A DNA stretch of 64,000 bases from Roseiarcus sp963748545 (GTDB lineage: Bacteria; Pseudomonadota; Alphaproteobacteria; Rhizobiales; Beijerinckiaceae): assembly GCA_963748545.1 (NCBI GenBank), contig CAVVJO010000054.1:1-64000 (forward strand). Direction: 5' to 3'. Shown in pieces: positions 1 to 9,495 of the stretch; the stretch's first letter is position 1; the number at the start of each line of letters is the position of its first letter. A program made the position numbers and the translations under genes. The notes beneath the pieces are model-generated. The model saw only the letters and a program-made list of their open reading frames with translations, was not told the origin of the DNA and made no database searches.

Positions 1-25
1 GCGATTGAGTGACGGAAGATAAGAT

Positions 26-595
26 ATGGCGCGTGAAGAGGGCGGCCGCGGCCGCGAACACAAGCACGAGGAGCGCGACAGCGAGTTTGTCGATCGCCTC
101 GTCCACATCAATCGCGTGGCGAAAGTGGTCAAGGGCGGCCGCCGATTTGGTTTTGCGGCGCTCGTCGTCGTCGGGGACCAGAAGGGCAGGGTCGGGTTCG
201 GCCACGGCAAGGCGCGCGAAGTGCCGGAGGCGATCCGTAAGGCGACCGAAGCGGCCAAGCGAGGCCTTGTCCGCGTGCCGCTTCGTGAAGGCCGGACGCT
301 GCATCATGACGTGAACGGCCGCCATGGAGCGGGCCGCGTCGTGCTTCGCGCCGCGCCCGCCGGCACCGGCATCATCGCCGGCGGCCCGATGCGCGCGGTG
401 TTCGAGTTGCTCGGCGTCCACGACGTGGTGGCCAAAAGCCAGGGCTCCTCGAACCCATACAATATGATACGGGCCACCTTCGACGCGCTTGCCCGCGAGG
501 ACAGCCCACGCTCGGTCGCGCAACGCCGCAATCTGAAGGTATCGACGATCCAGTCCCGTCGCCAGGGCGTCGAAGCCGACGCGAGCGACTCGTGA
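26..595 (+). CDS. rpsE: 30S ribosomal protein S5
   Basis: Ribosomal protein of the small subunit, involved in decoding accuracy and mRNA unwinding. The 189-residue product has the N-terminal double-stranded-RNA-binding fold (residues about 25-90, with FGHGKAREVPEAI) followed by the S5 C-terminal domain (AGTGIIAGGPMRAVFELLGVHD region). Its position before rpmD-rplO-secY-adk is the standard spc operon order, and the bases before it should be the end of rplR, which the window cuts off. The stop codon lies just before rpmD, so translation of the two is probably coupled. Confidence 0.98.
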   Translation: MAREEGGRGREHKHEERDSEFVDRLVHINRVAKVVKGGRRFGFAALVVVGDQKGRVGFGHGKAREVPEAIRKATEAAKRGLVRVPLREGRTLHHDVNGRHGAGRVVLRAAPAGTGIIAGGPMRAVFELLGVHDVVAKSQGSSNPYNMIRATFDALAREDSPRSVAQRRNLKVSTIQSRRQGVEADASDS

Positions 596-609
596 TGCCG
601 GAGGCCAAT

Positions 610-801
610 ATGACCACCGAAAAGACGATCACTCTGTTGCAGGTCAACAGCGCCATCGGGCGTCCCGGTTCGCAGCGCGAGACCCTGAAGGGCCTCGGTC
701 TCAACAAGATCGGCCGCAAGGCGAACGTCGCCGACACCCCGGCTAACCGAGGCATGATCGCCAAGGTCGCGCATCTCGTGCGCGTCGTCGAAGGCGAGTA
801 G
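610..801 (+). CDS. rpmD: 50S ribosomal protein L30
   Basis: Small large-subunit protein of 63 residues beginning MTTEKTITLLQVNS and carrying the L30 signature GRPGSQRETLKGLGLNKI. An in-frame GTG at 592 overlaps the rpsE stop and an ATG lies at 595, but I prefer the ATG at 610. It gives the usual L30 length and has a GGAG ribosome-binding sequence at 600-603. It sits between rpsE and rplO as in other spc operons. Confidence 0.95.
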   Translation: MTTEKTITLLQVNSAIGRPGSQRETLKGLGLNKIGRKANVADTPANRGMIAKVAHLVRVVEGE

Positions 802-812
802 AGGATCGTGCG

Positions 813-1295
813 ATGAAACTCAACGACATCAAGGATAATCCTGGCTCGACGAAGGCGCGCATCCGCGTCGGTCGCGGTATTGGCTCGGGCAAGGGCAAGC
901 AGGCCGGACGTGGCGGCAAGGGTCAGACGGCCCGTTCCGGCGTGCGGATCAAGGGTTTCGAAGGCGGCCAGATGCCGCTCTATCGGCGCCTGCCTAAACG
1001 GGGCTTCACGCCGCCAAACCGACTGGCCTACAACGAGGTCAACCTCGGACGGATCCAGAGCGCGATCGACGCCGGCAAGCTCAACCCGGCCGAGACGATC
1101 GACGCCGAAGCGCTTCTAAAGGCGGGAGTCGTCACGCATCCGCGCGACGGGGTGAAGATTCTCGGCTCGGGCGAACTCACGGCGAAGGCGAATTTCGAGG
1201 TCGCTGCGGCCTCGAAGAGCGCTGTCGCTGCCATCGAGAAGGCGGGCGGCAGCTTGAAGACGCCTGTGGCGGAAGCCGCGCCCACCACGCCTTGA
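813..1295 (+). CDS. rplO: 50S ribosomal protein L15
   Basis: Large-subunit assembly protein of 160 residues. The glycine- and basic-rich N-terminus (GRGIGSGKGKQAGRGGKGQ) and the RIKGFEGGQMPLYRRLPKRGF motif are diagnostic of L15. A GAGGA ribosome-binding sequence at 801-805 supports the ATG at 813. The C-terminal extension of about 15 residues rich in Ala/Thr/Pro is typical of alphaproteobacterial L15. Confidence 0.97.
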   Translation: MKLNDIKDNPGSTKARIRVGRGIGSGKGKQAGRGGKGQTARSGVRIKGFEGGQMPLYRRLPKRGFTPPNRLAYNEVNLGRIQSAIDAGKLNPAETIDAEALLKAGVVTHPRDGVKILGSGELTAKANFEVAAASKSAVAAIEKAGGSLKTPVAEAAPTTP

Positions 1296-1346
1296 TGGCG
1301 GCGTTCAGGTTGGCGATGGCGCGTCAGCCGACCATATGATAGGGGC

Positions 1347-1386
1347 GTTCCCGCCGCGCCGGTCAGGGCGGCGGGAACTTTGTTTT
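1347..1386 (+). terminator. Intrinsic terminator or attenuator between rplO and secY
   Basis: An 11-bp perfect stem (arms 1347-1357 and 1368-1378, loop of 10) is followed by a T-rich tract at 1379-1386 (TTTGTTTT). It lies in the 133-bp gap between rplO and secY. The structure is seen in the sequence; that it partly terminates transcription inside the spc operon is inferred. Confidence 0.7.
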
Positions 1387-1428
1387 CAAACTCCGCGCTC
1401 CTGAGAGGGGCGCCGTCTGGAGAGCGCA

Positions 1429-2763
1429 ATGGCGTCCGCCGCCGAACAGCTCGCAGCCAATATCAACTGGTCAGCCTTCGCCAAAGCGGATGAGCTGAAG
1501 AAGCGCATCTGGTTCACGCTAGGCGCGCTCGTCATCTTCCGGCTCGGTACGTATATTCCTCTGCCCGGCATCAACTCGGAGGCCTTTCAGGCAGCGTTCC
1601 TTGGTCAGAAGCAGGGCGTCCTCGACATGTTCAACATGTTCTCGGGCGGCGCCGTGCAGCGTATGGCGGTGTTCGCGCTGAACATCATGCCTTACATCTC
1701 GGCCTCGATCATTATCCAGCTCTTGAGCTCCGTGGTGCCATCGCTGGAAGCGATCAAGAAAGAGGGCGAACAGGGCCGCAAGGTCCTCAATCAATATACC
1801 CGCTATCTGACCGTTGTGCTGGCGATGTTCCAGGCCTACGGCATCGCGATCGGGCTCGAGGCCCGCACCGGCGTCGTCAGCGATCCCGGACTTCTCTTCC
1901 GCATCTCCACCATCGTCACCCTCACCGGGGGCACGATGTTCCTCGTCTGGCTCGGCGAACAGATCACGGCTCGCGGCGTAGGGAACGGTTCGTCGTTGAT
2001 CATTTTTGCGGGCATCGTCGCCCGTTTGCCGCAGGCGATCGTGCAACTGTTCGAACTCGGTCGGCAAGGGTCGATCTCGACCGGGCTTGTCCTCGCCGTC
2101 ATTGTGATGGTGTTCGTGGTCGTCGCGTTCATCGTCTTTATGGAGCGAGCGCAGCGCCGGGTCCCGATTACCTACCCACGTCGTCAAGTCGGCAACAAAA
2201 TGTACGAGGGGCAGAGCTCCTTCCTGCCGCTCAAGCTGAACACCGCAGGCGTCATCCCTCCGATCTTCGCTTCATCGCTCTTGCTGCTGCCGACCACGGT
2301 CGCCAATTTCGCGCAAGGGACGACGAGTTCTGGGATCTTCACCACGATCACTGCGCTGCTTGGGCGCGGCAGCGCTCTCTATCTCATTCTCTATGTCTTC
2401 CTGATCGTGTTCTTCGCATTCTTTTATACGGCGACGGTGTTCAATCCGGCCGATACCGCTGACAACCTCAAGAAGCACGGCGGCTTCGTTCCCGGCGTTC
2501 GTCCAGGCGAGCGCACGGCGCAATACATCGACTACATCCTGACCCGAATCACCGTTCTCGGCGCGGGCTATCTGGCGCTGATCTGCCTGTTACCCGAATG
2601 GCTGATTTCCTATGCGTCGCTGCCGTTCTATTTCGGGGGCACCTCGCTGCTGATCGTCGTCAATGTGACCATGGACACGGTGGCGCAGATTCACGGACAC
2701 CTGCAGGCGCACCAGTACGAGGGGCTAATCCGCAGGGCCAGACTGAAGGGACGGAAGCGATGA
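1429..2763 (+). CDS. secY: Preprotein translocase subunit SecY
   Basis: Central channel subunit of the Sec translocon in the inner membrane. The 444-residue protein has about ten hydrophobic segments and SecY motifs such as LGTYIPLPGI near the N-terminus, GGAVQRMAVFALNIMPYISASI, and the cytoplasmic-loop sequence MYEGQSSFLPLKLNTAGVIP. Unlike the upstream genes it has a 133-bp leader carrying a terminator-like hairpin. Its TGA overlaps the adk start by four bases. Confidence 0.98.
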   Translation: MASAAEQLAANINWSAFAKADELKKRIWFTLGALVIFRLGTYIPLPGINSEAFQAAFLGQKQGVLDMFNMFSGGAVQRMAVFALNIMPYISASIIIQLLSSVVPSLEAIKKEGEQGRKVLNQYTRYLTVVLAMFQAYGIAIGLEARTGVVSDPGLLFRISTIVTLTGGTMFLVWLGEQITARGVGNGSSLIIFAGIVARLPQAIVQLFELGRQGSISTGLVLAVIVMVFVVVAFIVFMERAQRRVPITYPRRQVGNKMYEGQSSFLPLKLNTAGVIPPIFASSLLLLPTTVANFAQGTTSSGIFTTITALLGRGSALYLILYVFLIVFFAFFYTATVFNPADTADNLKKHGGFVPGVRPGERTAQYIDYILTRITVLGAGYLALICLLPEWLISYASLPFYFGGTSLLIVVNVTMDTVAQIHGHLQAHQYEGLIRRARLKGRKR

Positions 2764-3353
2764 GGTTGATTTTGCTGGGGCCGCCGGGCGCCGGCAAGGG
2801 CACGCAGGCGGCCCAACTCGTTCAGAAGTATGACATTCCCCAGCTTTCGACCGGCGACATGCTGCGCGCCGCGGTCGCCGCCGAAACGCCGATCGGGCTC
2901 AAGGCCAAGGCGGTGATGGAATCGGGCGGCCTCGTGTCGGACGAGATCGTCGTGGGCATCATCGCCGACCGCATCGGCCAACCTGACGCCAAGAGCGGCT
3001 TCATTCTCGACGGCTTCCCGCGCACGGTCAGGCAGGCCGAAGCTCTGGACGCAATGTTGGCGGGTCGCGGGCTCAAGCTTGACGCTGCGATCGAACTGAC
3101 GGTCGATGCGGGCAAGCTCGTCGCCCGCATCGTCAATCGCGCGGCCGAGGCCAAGGCCTCCGGCCTACCTGTGCGCAAGGACGACGATCCGGAAGTGTTC
3201 AAGTCGCGTCTTGCGGCCTACGACCGCGACACCGCCGCAGTGACGCCTTTCTATCGCGGGCGAGGGCTCTTGCGCGAAGTCGACGGCATGGCGCCGATTG
3301 ACACGGTGACGGCCGCAATCGACGCGATCCTGAAGGACGTGGCGGGCGGGTGA
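2760..3353 (+). CDS. adk: Adenylate kinase
   Basis: Catalyses ATP + AMP to 2 ADP in the cytoplasm. The 197-residue product starts with the P-loop GPPGAGKGT (Lys13) and contains the AMP-binding LSTGDMLRAA and GFILDGFPRT motifs. The LID is the short form (around KASGLPVRKDDDPE) without zinc-binding cysteines, as usual in alphaproteobacteria. The ATG at 2760 overlaps the secY stop and the gene overlaps the next by four bases. The longer upstream reading to 2598 lies inside secY and is rejected. Confidence 0.97.
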   Translation: MRLILLGPPGAGKGTQAAQLVQKYDIPQLSTGDMLRAAVAAETPIGLKAKAVMESGGLVSDEIVVGIIADRIGQPDAKSGFILDGFPRTVRQAEALDAMLAGRGLKLDAAIELTVDAGKLVARIVNRAAEAKASGLPVRKDDDPEVFKSRLAAYDRDTAAVTPFYRGRGLLREVDGMAPIDTVTAAIDAILKDVAGG

Positions 3354-4405
3354 GCAGTCCGACCCAGGACGCCGAGGCGCTGATCGAGCGGCGCGGCGCG
3401 GCCGGCGTCGTCATTCTCAATAGGCCGAAAGCGCTGAACGCGCTGACGCTGACAATGGTGCGGCTTGTGGCCGCCGCCCTCGACGCCTGGGAGGACGATC
3501 CTTCGATCACACGGGTCGTGATCGGCGGCGCGGGCGAAAAGGCGTTTTGCGCGGGGGGCGACATCCGCACCCTCTATGAACTCGGGCGGGCCGGCGACCA
3601 CGTTCAGCAACTGACCTTCTGGCGTGAGGAATATCAACTCAACGCGCGCGTCCGAACCTATCCGAAACCCGTCGTGGCGCTCATTGACGGGATCGTCATG
3701 GGCGGGGGCGTGGGCGTCTCGATCAACGCCTCACACCGGGTCGCGGGCGAGCGTTTCTCCTTCGCCATGCCCGAGGTCGGCATCGGTTTTTTCCCCGATG
3801 TCGGCGGTACGCATTTCCTGCCGCGACTTCCACATCGCGCGGGCGTCTATTTCGCGCTTACGGGTTTGCGCGCCAATGCGGGCGATGCGCTCGCGTTCGG
3901 CCTCGCCAAGACGTTCGTTCCGAGCGCCGCTTTCGACGATCTTGCTCGCGCACTCGAGCAGGCCGACAATGTCGACGGGACTCTTCGTCGTTTTGCTGCG
4001 CCGGCGCCGGCGTCCGCGTTGATGGCTGAGTCGCGCGGACTTGAAGCCTGCTTCTCGTTTCGCGATCGCGAAGCCATTCTGGCCGCGCTGGAGGCCCCGG
4101 CGGCCAAAAACTTTGCTTTTGCCGAACCGGCCCGCGCTGCGATGCTTGGCAAGTCCCCGACCAGTCAGGCGCTAGCGGTCCGCCAGATGGCGCTTGGGCC
4201 GACGGTCGACTTCCACGAGGCGCTCAGGATCGAATACCGAATTGTGTCGCGAGTTTGCCGTGGCCATGATTTCTACGAGGGCGTTCGGGCTGTGATCGTC
4301 GACAAGGACAATCGCCCCGTCTGGAGTCCGCTGCCCTCGGACGCCGAACTCGACGCTTATTTCGCTCCGCTCGGGCCGGACGAACTGAGGTTTCCCGACC
4401 GATGA
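3350..4405 (+). CDS. Enoyl-CoA hydratase/isomerase family, 3-hydroxyisobutyryl-CoA hydrolase type
   Basis: Crotonase-fold protein of 351 residues of the ECH_2 type, which in characterised members hydrolyses 3-hydroxyisobutyryl-CoA in valine degradation. Seen in the sequence are NRPKALNALTLTMV, the first oxyanion-hole segment AFCAGGDIRTLYE and the second, DGIVMGGGVGVS. The second is followed by FAMPEVGIGFFPDVGGTHFL, typical of this subfamily. The start is GTG, overlapping the adk stop by four bases; the 3' end overlaps the next ORF by four bases, so it is probably cotranscribed with the spc genes. The exact substrate is inferred. Confidence 0.85.
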   Translation: MSSPTQDAEALIERRGAAGVVILNRPKALNALTLTMVRLVAAALDAWEDDPSITRVVIGGAGEKAFCAGGDIRTLYELGRAGDHVQQLTFWREEYQLNARVRTYPKPVVALIDGIVMGGGVGVSINASHRVAGERFSFAMPEVGIGFFPDVGGTHFLPRLPHRAGVYFALTGLRANAGDALAFGLAKTFVPSAAFDDLARALEQADNVDGTLRRFAAPAPASALMAESRGLEACFSFRDREAILAALEAPAAKNFAFAEPARAAMLGKSPTSQALAVRQMALGPTVDFHEALRIEYRIVSRVCRGHDFYEGVRAVIVDKDNRPVWSPLPSDAELDAYFAPLGPDELRFPDR

Positions 4406-4872
4406 CTTATCGCCTCCGCCAAAGCCGGGACGGGGCGATCGAATTCGTAGACGGTTCGCCCGTCCGCCCTCACGACGGGAAACTCAGTTCTCTGCTCGCA
4501 GCGGTCGGATGGGAGACCGCGCTTCTCTGGTATATGCGCACGCTCGCCTGGGTGTGGGTGAGCAAGGGCCTTTTCAACTGGGCGATCATTCTCGGCGCCT
4601 TTCCCAGCCTTGGCAGCTTCACCACGATGACGCTGGCGTTGCAGGCCACGATCGTGGCGTTCGCATGCTTTGATCTTCTGGCCGCAGTCGGATTGTGGCT
4701 CGCTGCGCCGTGGGGCGGAGCGATCTGGCTCTTGTGCGCCGTGGTCGAAGCCGTTTCCCCTGTGCTCAGTCCTCGCGCTGCCGCTATCGGCTATTCCGCC
4801 GCCGCGCTCAACGTCGTGCTCGCGATCGGTTATTTTCTCCTGAGTTGGCTCGCTGTGCGGGAACGCGCGTAG
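4402..4872 (+). CDS. Small integral membrane protein (DUF6163-like)
   Basis: 156-residue protein with about four hydrophobic segments (roughly residues 50-68, 75-98, 101-120 and 128-150) after a polar N-terminus. It resembles an uncharacterised rhizobial membrane family that I recall as DUF6163; that assignment is from memory. Its ATG overlaps the upstream hydrolase stop by four bases, making it the last gene of the overlapping adk-hydrolase chain. No catalytic motif is visible. Confidence 0.7.
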   Translation: MTYRLRQSRDGAIEFVDGSPVRPHDGKLSSLLAAVGWETALLWYMRTLAWVWVSKGLFNWAIILGAFPSLGSFTTMTLALQATIVAFACFDLLAAVGLWLAAPWGGAIWLLCAVVEAVSPVLSPRAAAIGYSAAALNVVLAIGYFLLSWLAVRERA

Positions 4873-5046
4873 GATCGTCGCCAGACGGAAATTACCATCG
4901 CGAGCTCAAGACAATCTTTACCAGCCTGCGAAAACCTTCGATTCATCTTGATTCTTAGGCGTGTCTTCACGCCCTGCCGCTACCGTCCGTCCTCAAGAGA
5001 ACCGAATACACTTCCGCGACCGAGAGACAAGGCAGGCGAGCGTACG

Positions 5047-5559
5047 ATGTCCAATGCGTTCAAGACTCAGGAGTCCGTCGGGTTTGCGGACTCTGAACTT
5101 CATGTCTCCGGCCTTTACCTGGAAACCTTGACGATGGTCGAGCGGCTTCATCGCCGGTTGCTGGACGTCATCAAGGACGAATTTGACCGTCGCGAGCGGT
5201 CGGACCTCAACTCGGTGCAGGCTTTGTTGCTCTACAACATCGGGGACAAGGAGTTGACCGCTGGCGAACTGCGCACCAAGGGCTATTACCTGGGTTCGAA
5301 CGTCTCCTACAATGTCAAGAAGCTGGTGGAGCAAGGCTTCCTTCATCATGCGCGGTCACGGGTCGACCGTCGGGCGGTTCGGATCCGGCTGACCGAGAAG
5401 GGTAAGGAGGTTCATCGGATCGTAGCCGGGGTCTATGCAAAGCACGCCCGTACGATCGAGCAGATAGGGGGGGTGCCCGGCGGGGAACTTGCCCGGGTCA
5501 ACGTTTCGCTACAGCGGCTCGAGCGATACTGGACCGACCAGATTAAGTATCGGCTCTGA
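5047..5559 (+). CDS. ldtR: MarR-family transcriptional regulator LdtR
   Basis: 170-residue winged-helix regulator. The HTH region spans roughly residues 65-110 (ELTAGELRTKGYYLGSNVSYNVKKL) with the wing HHARSRVDRRAVRIRLTEKGK. Sequence style and synteny with an L,D-transpeptidase gene 220 bp downstream match LdtR, known in Liberibacter and Sinorhizobium as a regulator of ldtP and of stress tolerance. An in-frame GTG/ATG reading from 4948 exists, but ATG 5047 gives the family length. A terminator-like hairpin follows at 5594. Confidence 0.85.
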   Translation: MSNAFKTQESVGFADSELHVSGLYLETLTMVERLHRRLLDVIKDEFDRRERSDLNSVQALLLYNIGDKELTAGELRTKGYYLGSNVSYNVKKLVEQGFLHHARSRVDRRAVRIRLTEKGKEVHRIVAGVYAKHARTIEQIGGVPGGELARVNVSLQRLERYWTDQIKYRL

Positions 5560-5593
5560 TAACCGACCTTTAACCGAACTTGGACTTTAGAAG

Positions 5594-5621
5594 GGGCGTC
5601 CGCGAAACGGACGTCCATTTT
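5594..5621 (+). terminator. Terminator after ldtR
   Basis: A 9-bp stem (5594-5602 with 5608-5616, one G-U pair) and a 5-nt loop is followed by ATTTT. It lies 35 bp past the ldtR stop and upstream of ldtP, so the two genes are probably transcribed separately. Confidence 0.55.
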
Positions 5622-5779
5622 GCGTTCGACGCTAAGCAAGGCCTTAAAATCGCCCGACTGACACCTATTTTCGCCCATACCCGTCTTCACTTCGGAAGGG
5701 CGTGGCCGCTTTCGATCGGCTCGCGCGAACGGGTGGGCGCCTACCTGCGGGGCCGGGGCGCTTCTCTTGGGGAGTTTGA

Positions 5780-7073
5780 ATGCTGATGCGTGAAACCATC
5801 GTCCTGCGGTCCTCGCGCCGCTTGTTTTTCGGCGCAGCTTTCGGCGCGTTCGCCCTCGCGAGCTTCACCCCAGTTGCGACGATCGCCGCCGAAGACGGCG
5901 ATCAGGCGGAATGGCCGCAGAGCTATGAGTCCTCGCCCCACATGCAGGTGCAGCGCGAGGCGACGCCGATCCTCTCCCCGGCGACCGTCGATGCGACGCA
6001 GGCCGCTATCCAGAAATATCAGGACATTGTCGCGCGCGGCGGATGGAACACCGTTCCGTCCGGCGGAGAACTGCGGATCGGCTCTAAGGGTCCACGCGTT
6101 CAGGCTCTTCGCGACCGGCTGGTCGCTTCGGGCGATCTCGACTTCGATCGCTGGCGCCGGCCCAGTTTACAACTCGTTCGTCGAGGCGGCGGTCAAGCGC
6201 TTCCAGGCCCGCCATGGCTTGAGCCAAAGCGGCGTCGTCGGCGACGCGACATTCGCGGAACTGAACGTGTCGGCGAACGCGCGCCTGCAACAGCTCGAAA
6301 CAAACCTCGTGCGGCTAAAGACCTTTTCGGGCGACCTCGGCGCGCGCTATGTGGTCGCCAACATTCCCGCCGCTGAGGTTGAGACAGTTGAAAACGGCGT
6401 CGTCTATTCGCATCACGCAGCCGGCGTCGGCAAGATCGATCGCCAGTCGCCCATCATGCAGACGCGCGCGACCGAGATCAATTTCAACCCATTCTGGACC
6501 GTTCCTCCTTCCTTGATCAAGAAGGACCTGATCCCGAAGATGAAGGCTGATCCAAATTATCTAACCGACGAGAAGATTCGCATTTTCAATACGAAGGGCG
6601 AGGAGGTATCTCCGTCGTCGATCAATTGGAGCACCGACGAGGCGACCCACTTCAAGTACCGCCAGGACACCGGGGCCGATCTCAATTCGCTTGGCATCGT
6701 ACGCATCAACATTCCCAACCCCTACGGAGTCTATATGCACGACACGCCGTCGAAGGGCGTGTTTGGCGACGACTTCCGATTTGTCTCCTCCGGCTGCATC
6801 CGTGTCCAGGACGTGCGCGACTATGTCGCTTGGCTGCTCAAGGACAATCCAGGCTGGGGCCGCGATCAGATCGACCAGGTCATCCGCTCCGGTGATCGCG
6901 TCGACGTCAAGCTGACCCAACCGGTCAATGTCTACTGGGTCTACATCACCGCCTGGGCGACGCCCGACGGCGTCGTGCAGTTCCGGCCCGACGTCTACCA
7001 GCGCGATGGCGCCGGCCCAGGCCCGCTCGCCTCCGCCGTGCCTTCTCAGCCGATGGCGATCCCGCAGGAGTAA
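5780..7073 (+). pseudogene. ldtP: L,D-transpeptidase LdtP, frameshifted
   Basis: Periplasmic YkuD-family enzyme that forms L,D-crosslinks in peptidoglycan. The first frame (5780 to about 6150) gives a signal peptide, a linker and the start of a peptidoglycan-binding domain (GSKGPRVQALRDRLVASGDLD). The next frame continues it (AGAGPVYNSFVEAAVKRFQARHGL) and holds the YkuD domain with MHDTPSK and the catalytic SSGCIRVQDVRDYV. One extra base near 6149-6151 explains the break; without it the protein would be about 430 residues. A ribosome-binding GGGGAG lies at 5769-5774. LdtR upstream is the likely regulator. Real loss or sequence error cannot be told apart here. Confidence 0.85.
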
Positions 7074-7385
7074 GTCCCGAGATGGTCGGGTCGTGCTGCG
7101 CCGCTCAGCCCTCATCGACGGCGCGCAATTGACGCCGATCAATCCATCAGTCGGCGGATCTGCAATTGTGCTCTCGTCAGATCAGGCGTGACCTCCAAGA
7201 CGTCTTCGACGCGGGTTCCTACACCATCTGACAAAGTTCGGGCCGGGTCGGCTAAACGCCCCGGCCCGACTGTCGTCGGACGCCGTGACGGCGAAGCCGA
7301 GGCCGCGCTGCGCAGGGGGCATGTCGCCAAGCCAAACACCCCCGAGGCTGGTTGCACTCCCGACCGAGGCGCCTCGGCTTGCCCT
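7074..7385. other. Intergenic region, no convincing gene
   Basis: 312 bp between the convergent ldtP and kup genes. A 72-codon minus-strand ORF (7139-7357) has no recognisable motif and I do not support it. The palindromic GAGGCGCCTC near 7368 could belong to a kup terminator but has no T-tract. Confidence 0.4.
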
Positions 7386-9347
7386 CTACCGCAACCGGAC
7401 CGGGATGACCTCGATGGTCAGTTGCACCGCGTCGCCGAGGCCGTAATAGGAATAGGCGGGACGCGAGACGGCGCTGAGAAACTGGTAGAGGCTCAGCCGG
7501 AGACGCTTGAAGACATTGCTCTTGCGCGCGGGCAGGAGGTGGTCCTGCATGATGTGGACGATCCACTGGTGCGTGTCCACGGGCAGGTCGATTTCGTGGT
7601 GGCGCGCGAGTTCCTCCAGAGCCTTTTCGACATTCGGCTCTTCGAGGAAGCCGAAGGACAGCTCGACGCCGATGACGCTGCCCTTTTCCTCGCTGCGGTC
7701 GAACACGGCGACCTGGCAGCGGCTGCCGTGAATGTACGGCGTCTTTTTGTGGCTGACCTCGACGAAGATCAGGTTGCGCGGCAGCATGCCCGTGCGCTCG
7801 GCGATCAGGCGGATCAGCGACGGGGCGCGGTCGTGCTTCGCCCGAAGCGGGCGCGGCGACATGATGAGCGCGTTGCGCTCGAGGAAAAACTTGCTCGCCC
7901 GATGCAGCGTGACCACTTCCGACATGGTCAGCGTCGCCTTGGCGTTGTGTGCGGCGTAGGTCGCTTTACGTCCCCAGCGCCAGGTCGCCATCATGGCGAA
8001 GGCGACGGCGCCGACCGCGACCGGCACGTAACCGCCCTCGAGGAGTTTCAGAGAGCTTGCTAGGAAAAAGGCGGCGTTCAGCGCAGTCAGCGGCCCCCAG
8101 ACGAAGGCGATCAGCATCCGGCTCCAGCCCCAGTAGCGGCGGGCTATCGGGATCATGGCGACCGACGTGATCACCATCACGCCCGACACAGCCAAACCGT
8201 AGGCGGCCGCCAGCGCCGCGCTCGAACCGAACACCAGAACCAGAGCCACGCAGCCGACCAGCAAGGTCCAGTTGATCGCGGGGATGTAGACTTGGCCTTC
8301 GTGCGCGTGGTGGGTGTGCTCGATGTCGAGGCGCGGGAACAGTCCGAGGCGGATCGCCTGCGAGACCAGCGAGAACGCGCCGGAGATCAGCGACTGCGAG
8401 GCAATGACGGTGGCGGCGGTCGCCAGGACCACCAAGGGCGCCTGGAGCCACGTGGGGCTCAGCGCATAGAACAACTTGTCGCCCGCAACCGGGGCGCCGC
8501 CGAGGAGATAGGCGCCCTGGCCGAGGTAGTTTAGGAGCAGGGCGGGGAAAACAATGGCGTACCAGGAGAGCCGGATCGGCAGCGCGCCGAAATACCCAAG
8601 GTCGGCGTACATCGCCTCGCCGCCGGTCACCACCAGCATCAGCGCGCCGAGCAGCATCAGCGCCCCGAAGAGGTTGGCGCGCCCGAGGAATTCGAGACCG
8701 TACACGGGATTGAAAGACGCGAGAATCTTCGGCGCCGTCGCAATCTCGGTCGCTCCGAGCGCCGCGATCACGCCGAACCAGACGAGCACGACGGGGCCGA
8801 ATACGGCCCCAACCCCCGAGGCGCCCTTGAACTGAACGGCGAACAGCGCGATCAGCAGCCCGACCGTGATCGGAATGACCCCGGAGGACAAGCCTGGCGC
8901 CGCGACGTCGAGCCCCTCGACCGCCGAGAGCACGCTGATCGCAGGCGTGATCATGCCGTCGCCGATCAGCAACCCAGCGCCGGCCATCAGAGCCCAAAGC
9001 AGCATTCGGGCGCGGCGGTCCTTTCGGTCATGCAGGAGACCGTACAGGGCGAAGACGCCGCCCTCGCCGTCGTTCTGCGCGCGCAGCACCAGAAGCGCGT
9101 ACTTGATGGCGACGATCAGGGTGAGGGTCCAGATCACAAGCGACACGGCCCCGAGGGCGTCTTCCGCCGTCCGCCCCGGCGCGACGCGAAAGATCTGGTC
9201 CATCGCATAAAGCGGAGAGGTTCCGATGCCGCCGAAGACGACGCCGAGCGCCCCGAGCGCCAGCGGACCGACGCCGCCCTTCGGCGCGTGATCGCGGTCG
9301 CGCGGCGCGGCGTCAACTTGACGGGACGGTTCGACGAGAGCGGACAT
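7386..9347 (-). CDS. kup: Low-affinity potassium transporter Kup
   Basis: Inner-membrane K+ uptake protein of 653 residues, the usual Kup length. The first transmembrane segment carries GVVFGGIGTSPLYAMDQIF, followed by the conserved NDGEGGVFALYGL. About twelve hydrophobic helices occupy residues 30-460, and a hydrophilic C-terminal domain of about 190 residues follows, as in the family. Transcribed alone on the minus strand. Confidence 0.95.
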   Translation of the reverse strand: MSALVEPSRQVDAAPRDRDHAPKGGVGPLALGALGVVFGGIGTSPLYAMDQIFRVAPGRTAEDALGAVSLVIWTLTLIVAIKYALLVLRAQNDGEGGVFALYGLLHDRKDRRARMLLWALMAGAGLLIGDGMITPAISVLSAVEGLDVAAPGLSSGVIPITVGLLIALFAVQFKGASGVGAVFGPVVLVWFGVIAALGATEIATAPKILASFNPVYGLEFLGRANLFGALMLLGALMLVVTGGEAMYADLGYFGALPIRLSWYAIVFPALLLNYLGQGAYLLGGAPVAGDKLFYALSPTWLQAPLVVLATAATVIASQSLISGAFSLVSQAIRLGLFPRLDIEHTHHAHEGQVYIPAINWTLLVGCVALVLVFGSSAALAAAYGLAVSGVMVITSVAMIPIARRYWGWSRMLIAFVWGPLTALNAAFFLASSLKLLEGGYVPVAVGAVAFAMMATWRWGRKATYAAHNAKATLTMSEVVTLHRASKFFLERNALIMSPRPLRAKHDRAPSLIRLIAERTGMLPRNLIFVEVSHKKTPYIHGSRCQVAVFDRSEEKGSVIGVELSFGFLEEPNVEKALEELARHHEIDLPVDTHQWIVHIMQDHLLPARKSNVFKRLRLSLYQFLSAVSRPAYSYYGLGDAVQLTIEVIPVRLR

Positions 9348-9495
9348 CGACGCAGGTTTCTACACCCTCACTCTGCATGGCCGAGCGGCGGACGGCAACG
9401 CTCGCGCCCCGCGACACTTGCGCCCAGTCCGGAGACTTGCGCGCGGTCCCGACATGGTCTACGGCCGCCCTTCACGCGATCATGGGAGACAGGCT

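Noticed and set aside
7188..8063. 291-codon plus-strand ORF over the end of kup
   Set aside because: Most of it is antisense to kup; the unique first part has no recognisable features or ribosome-binding site.
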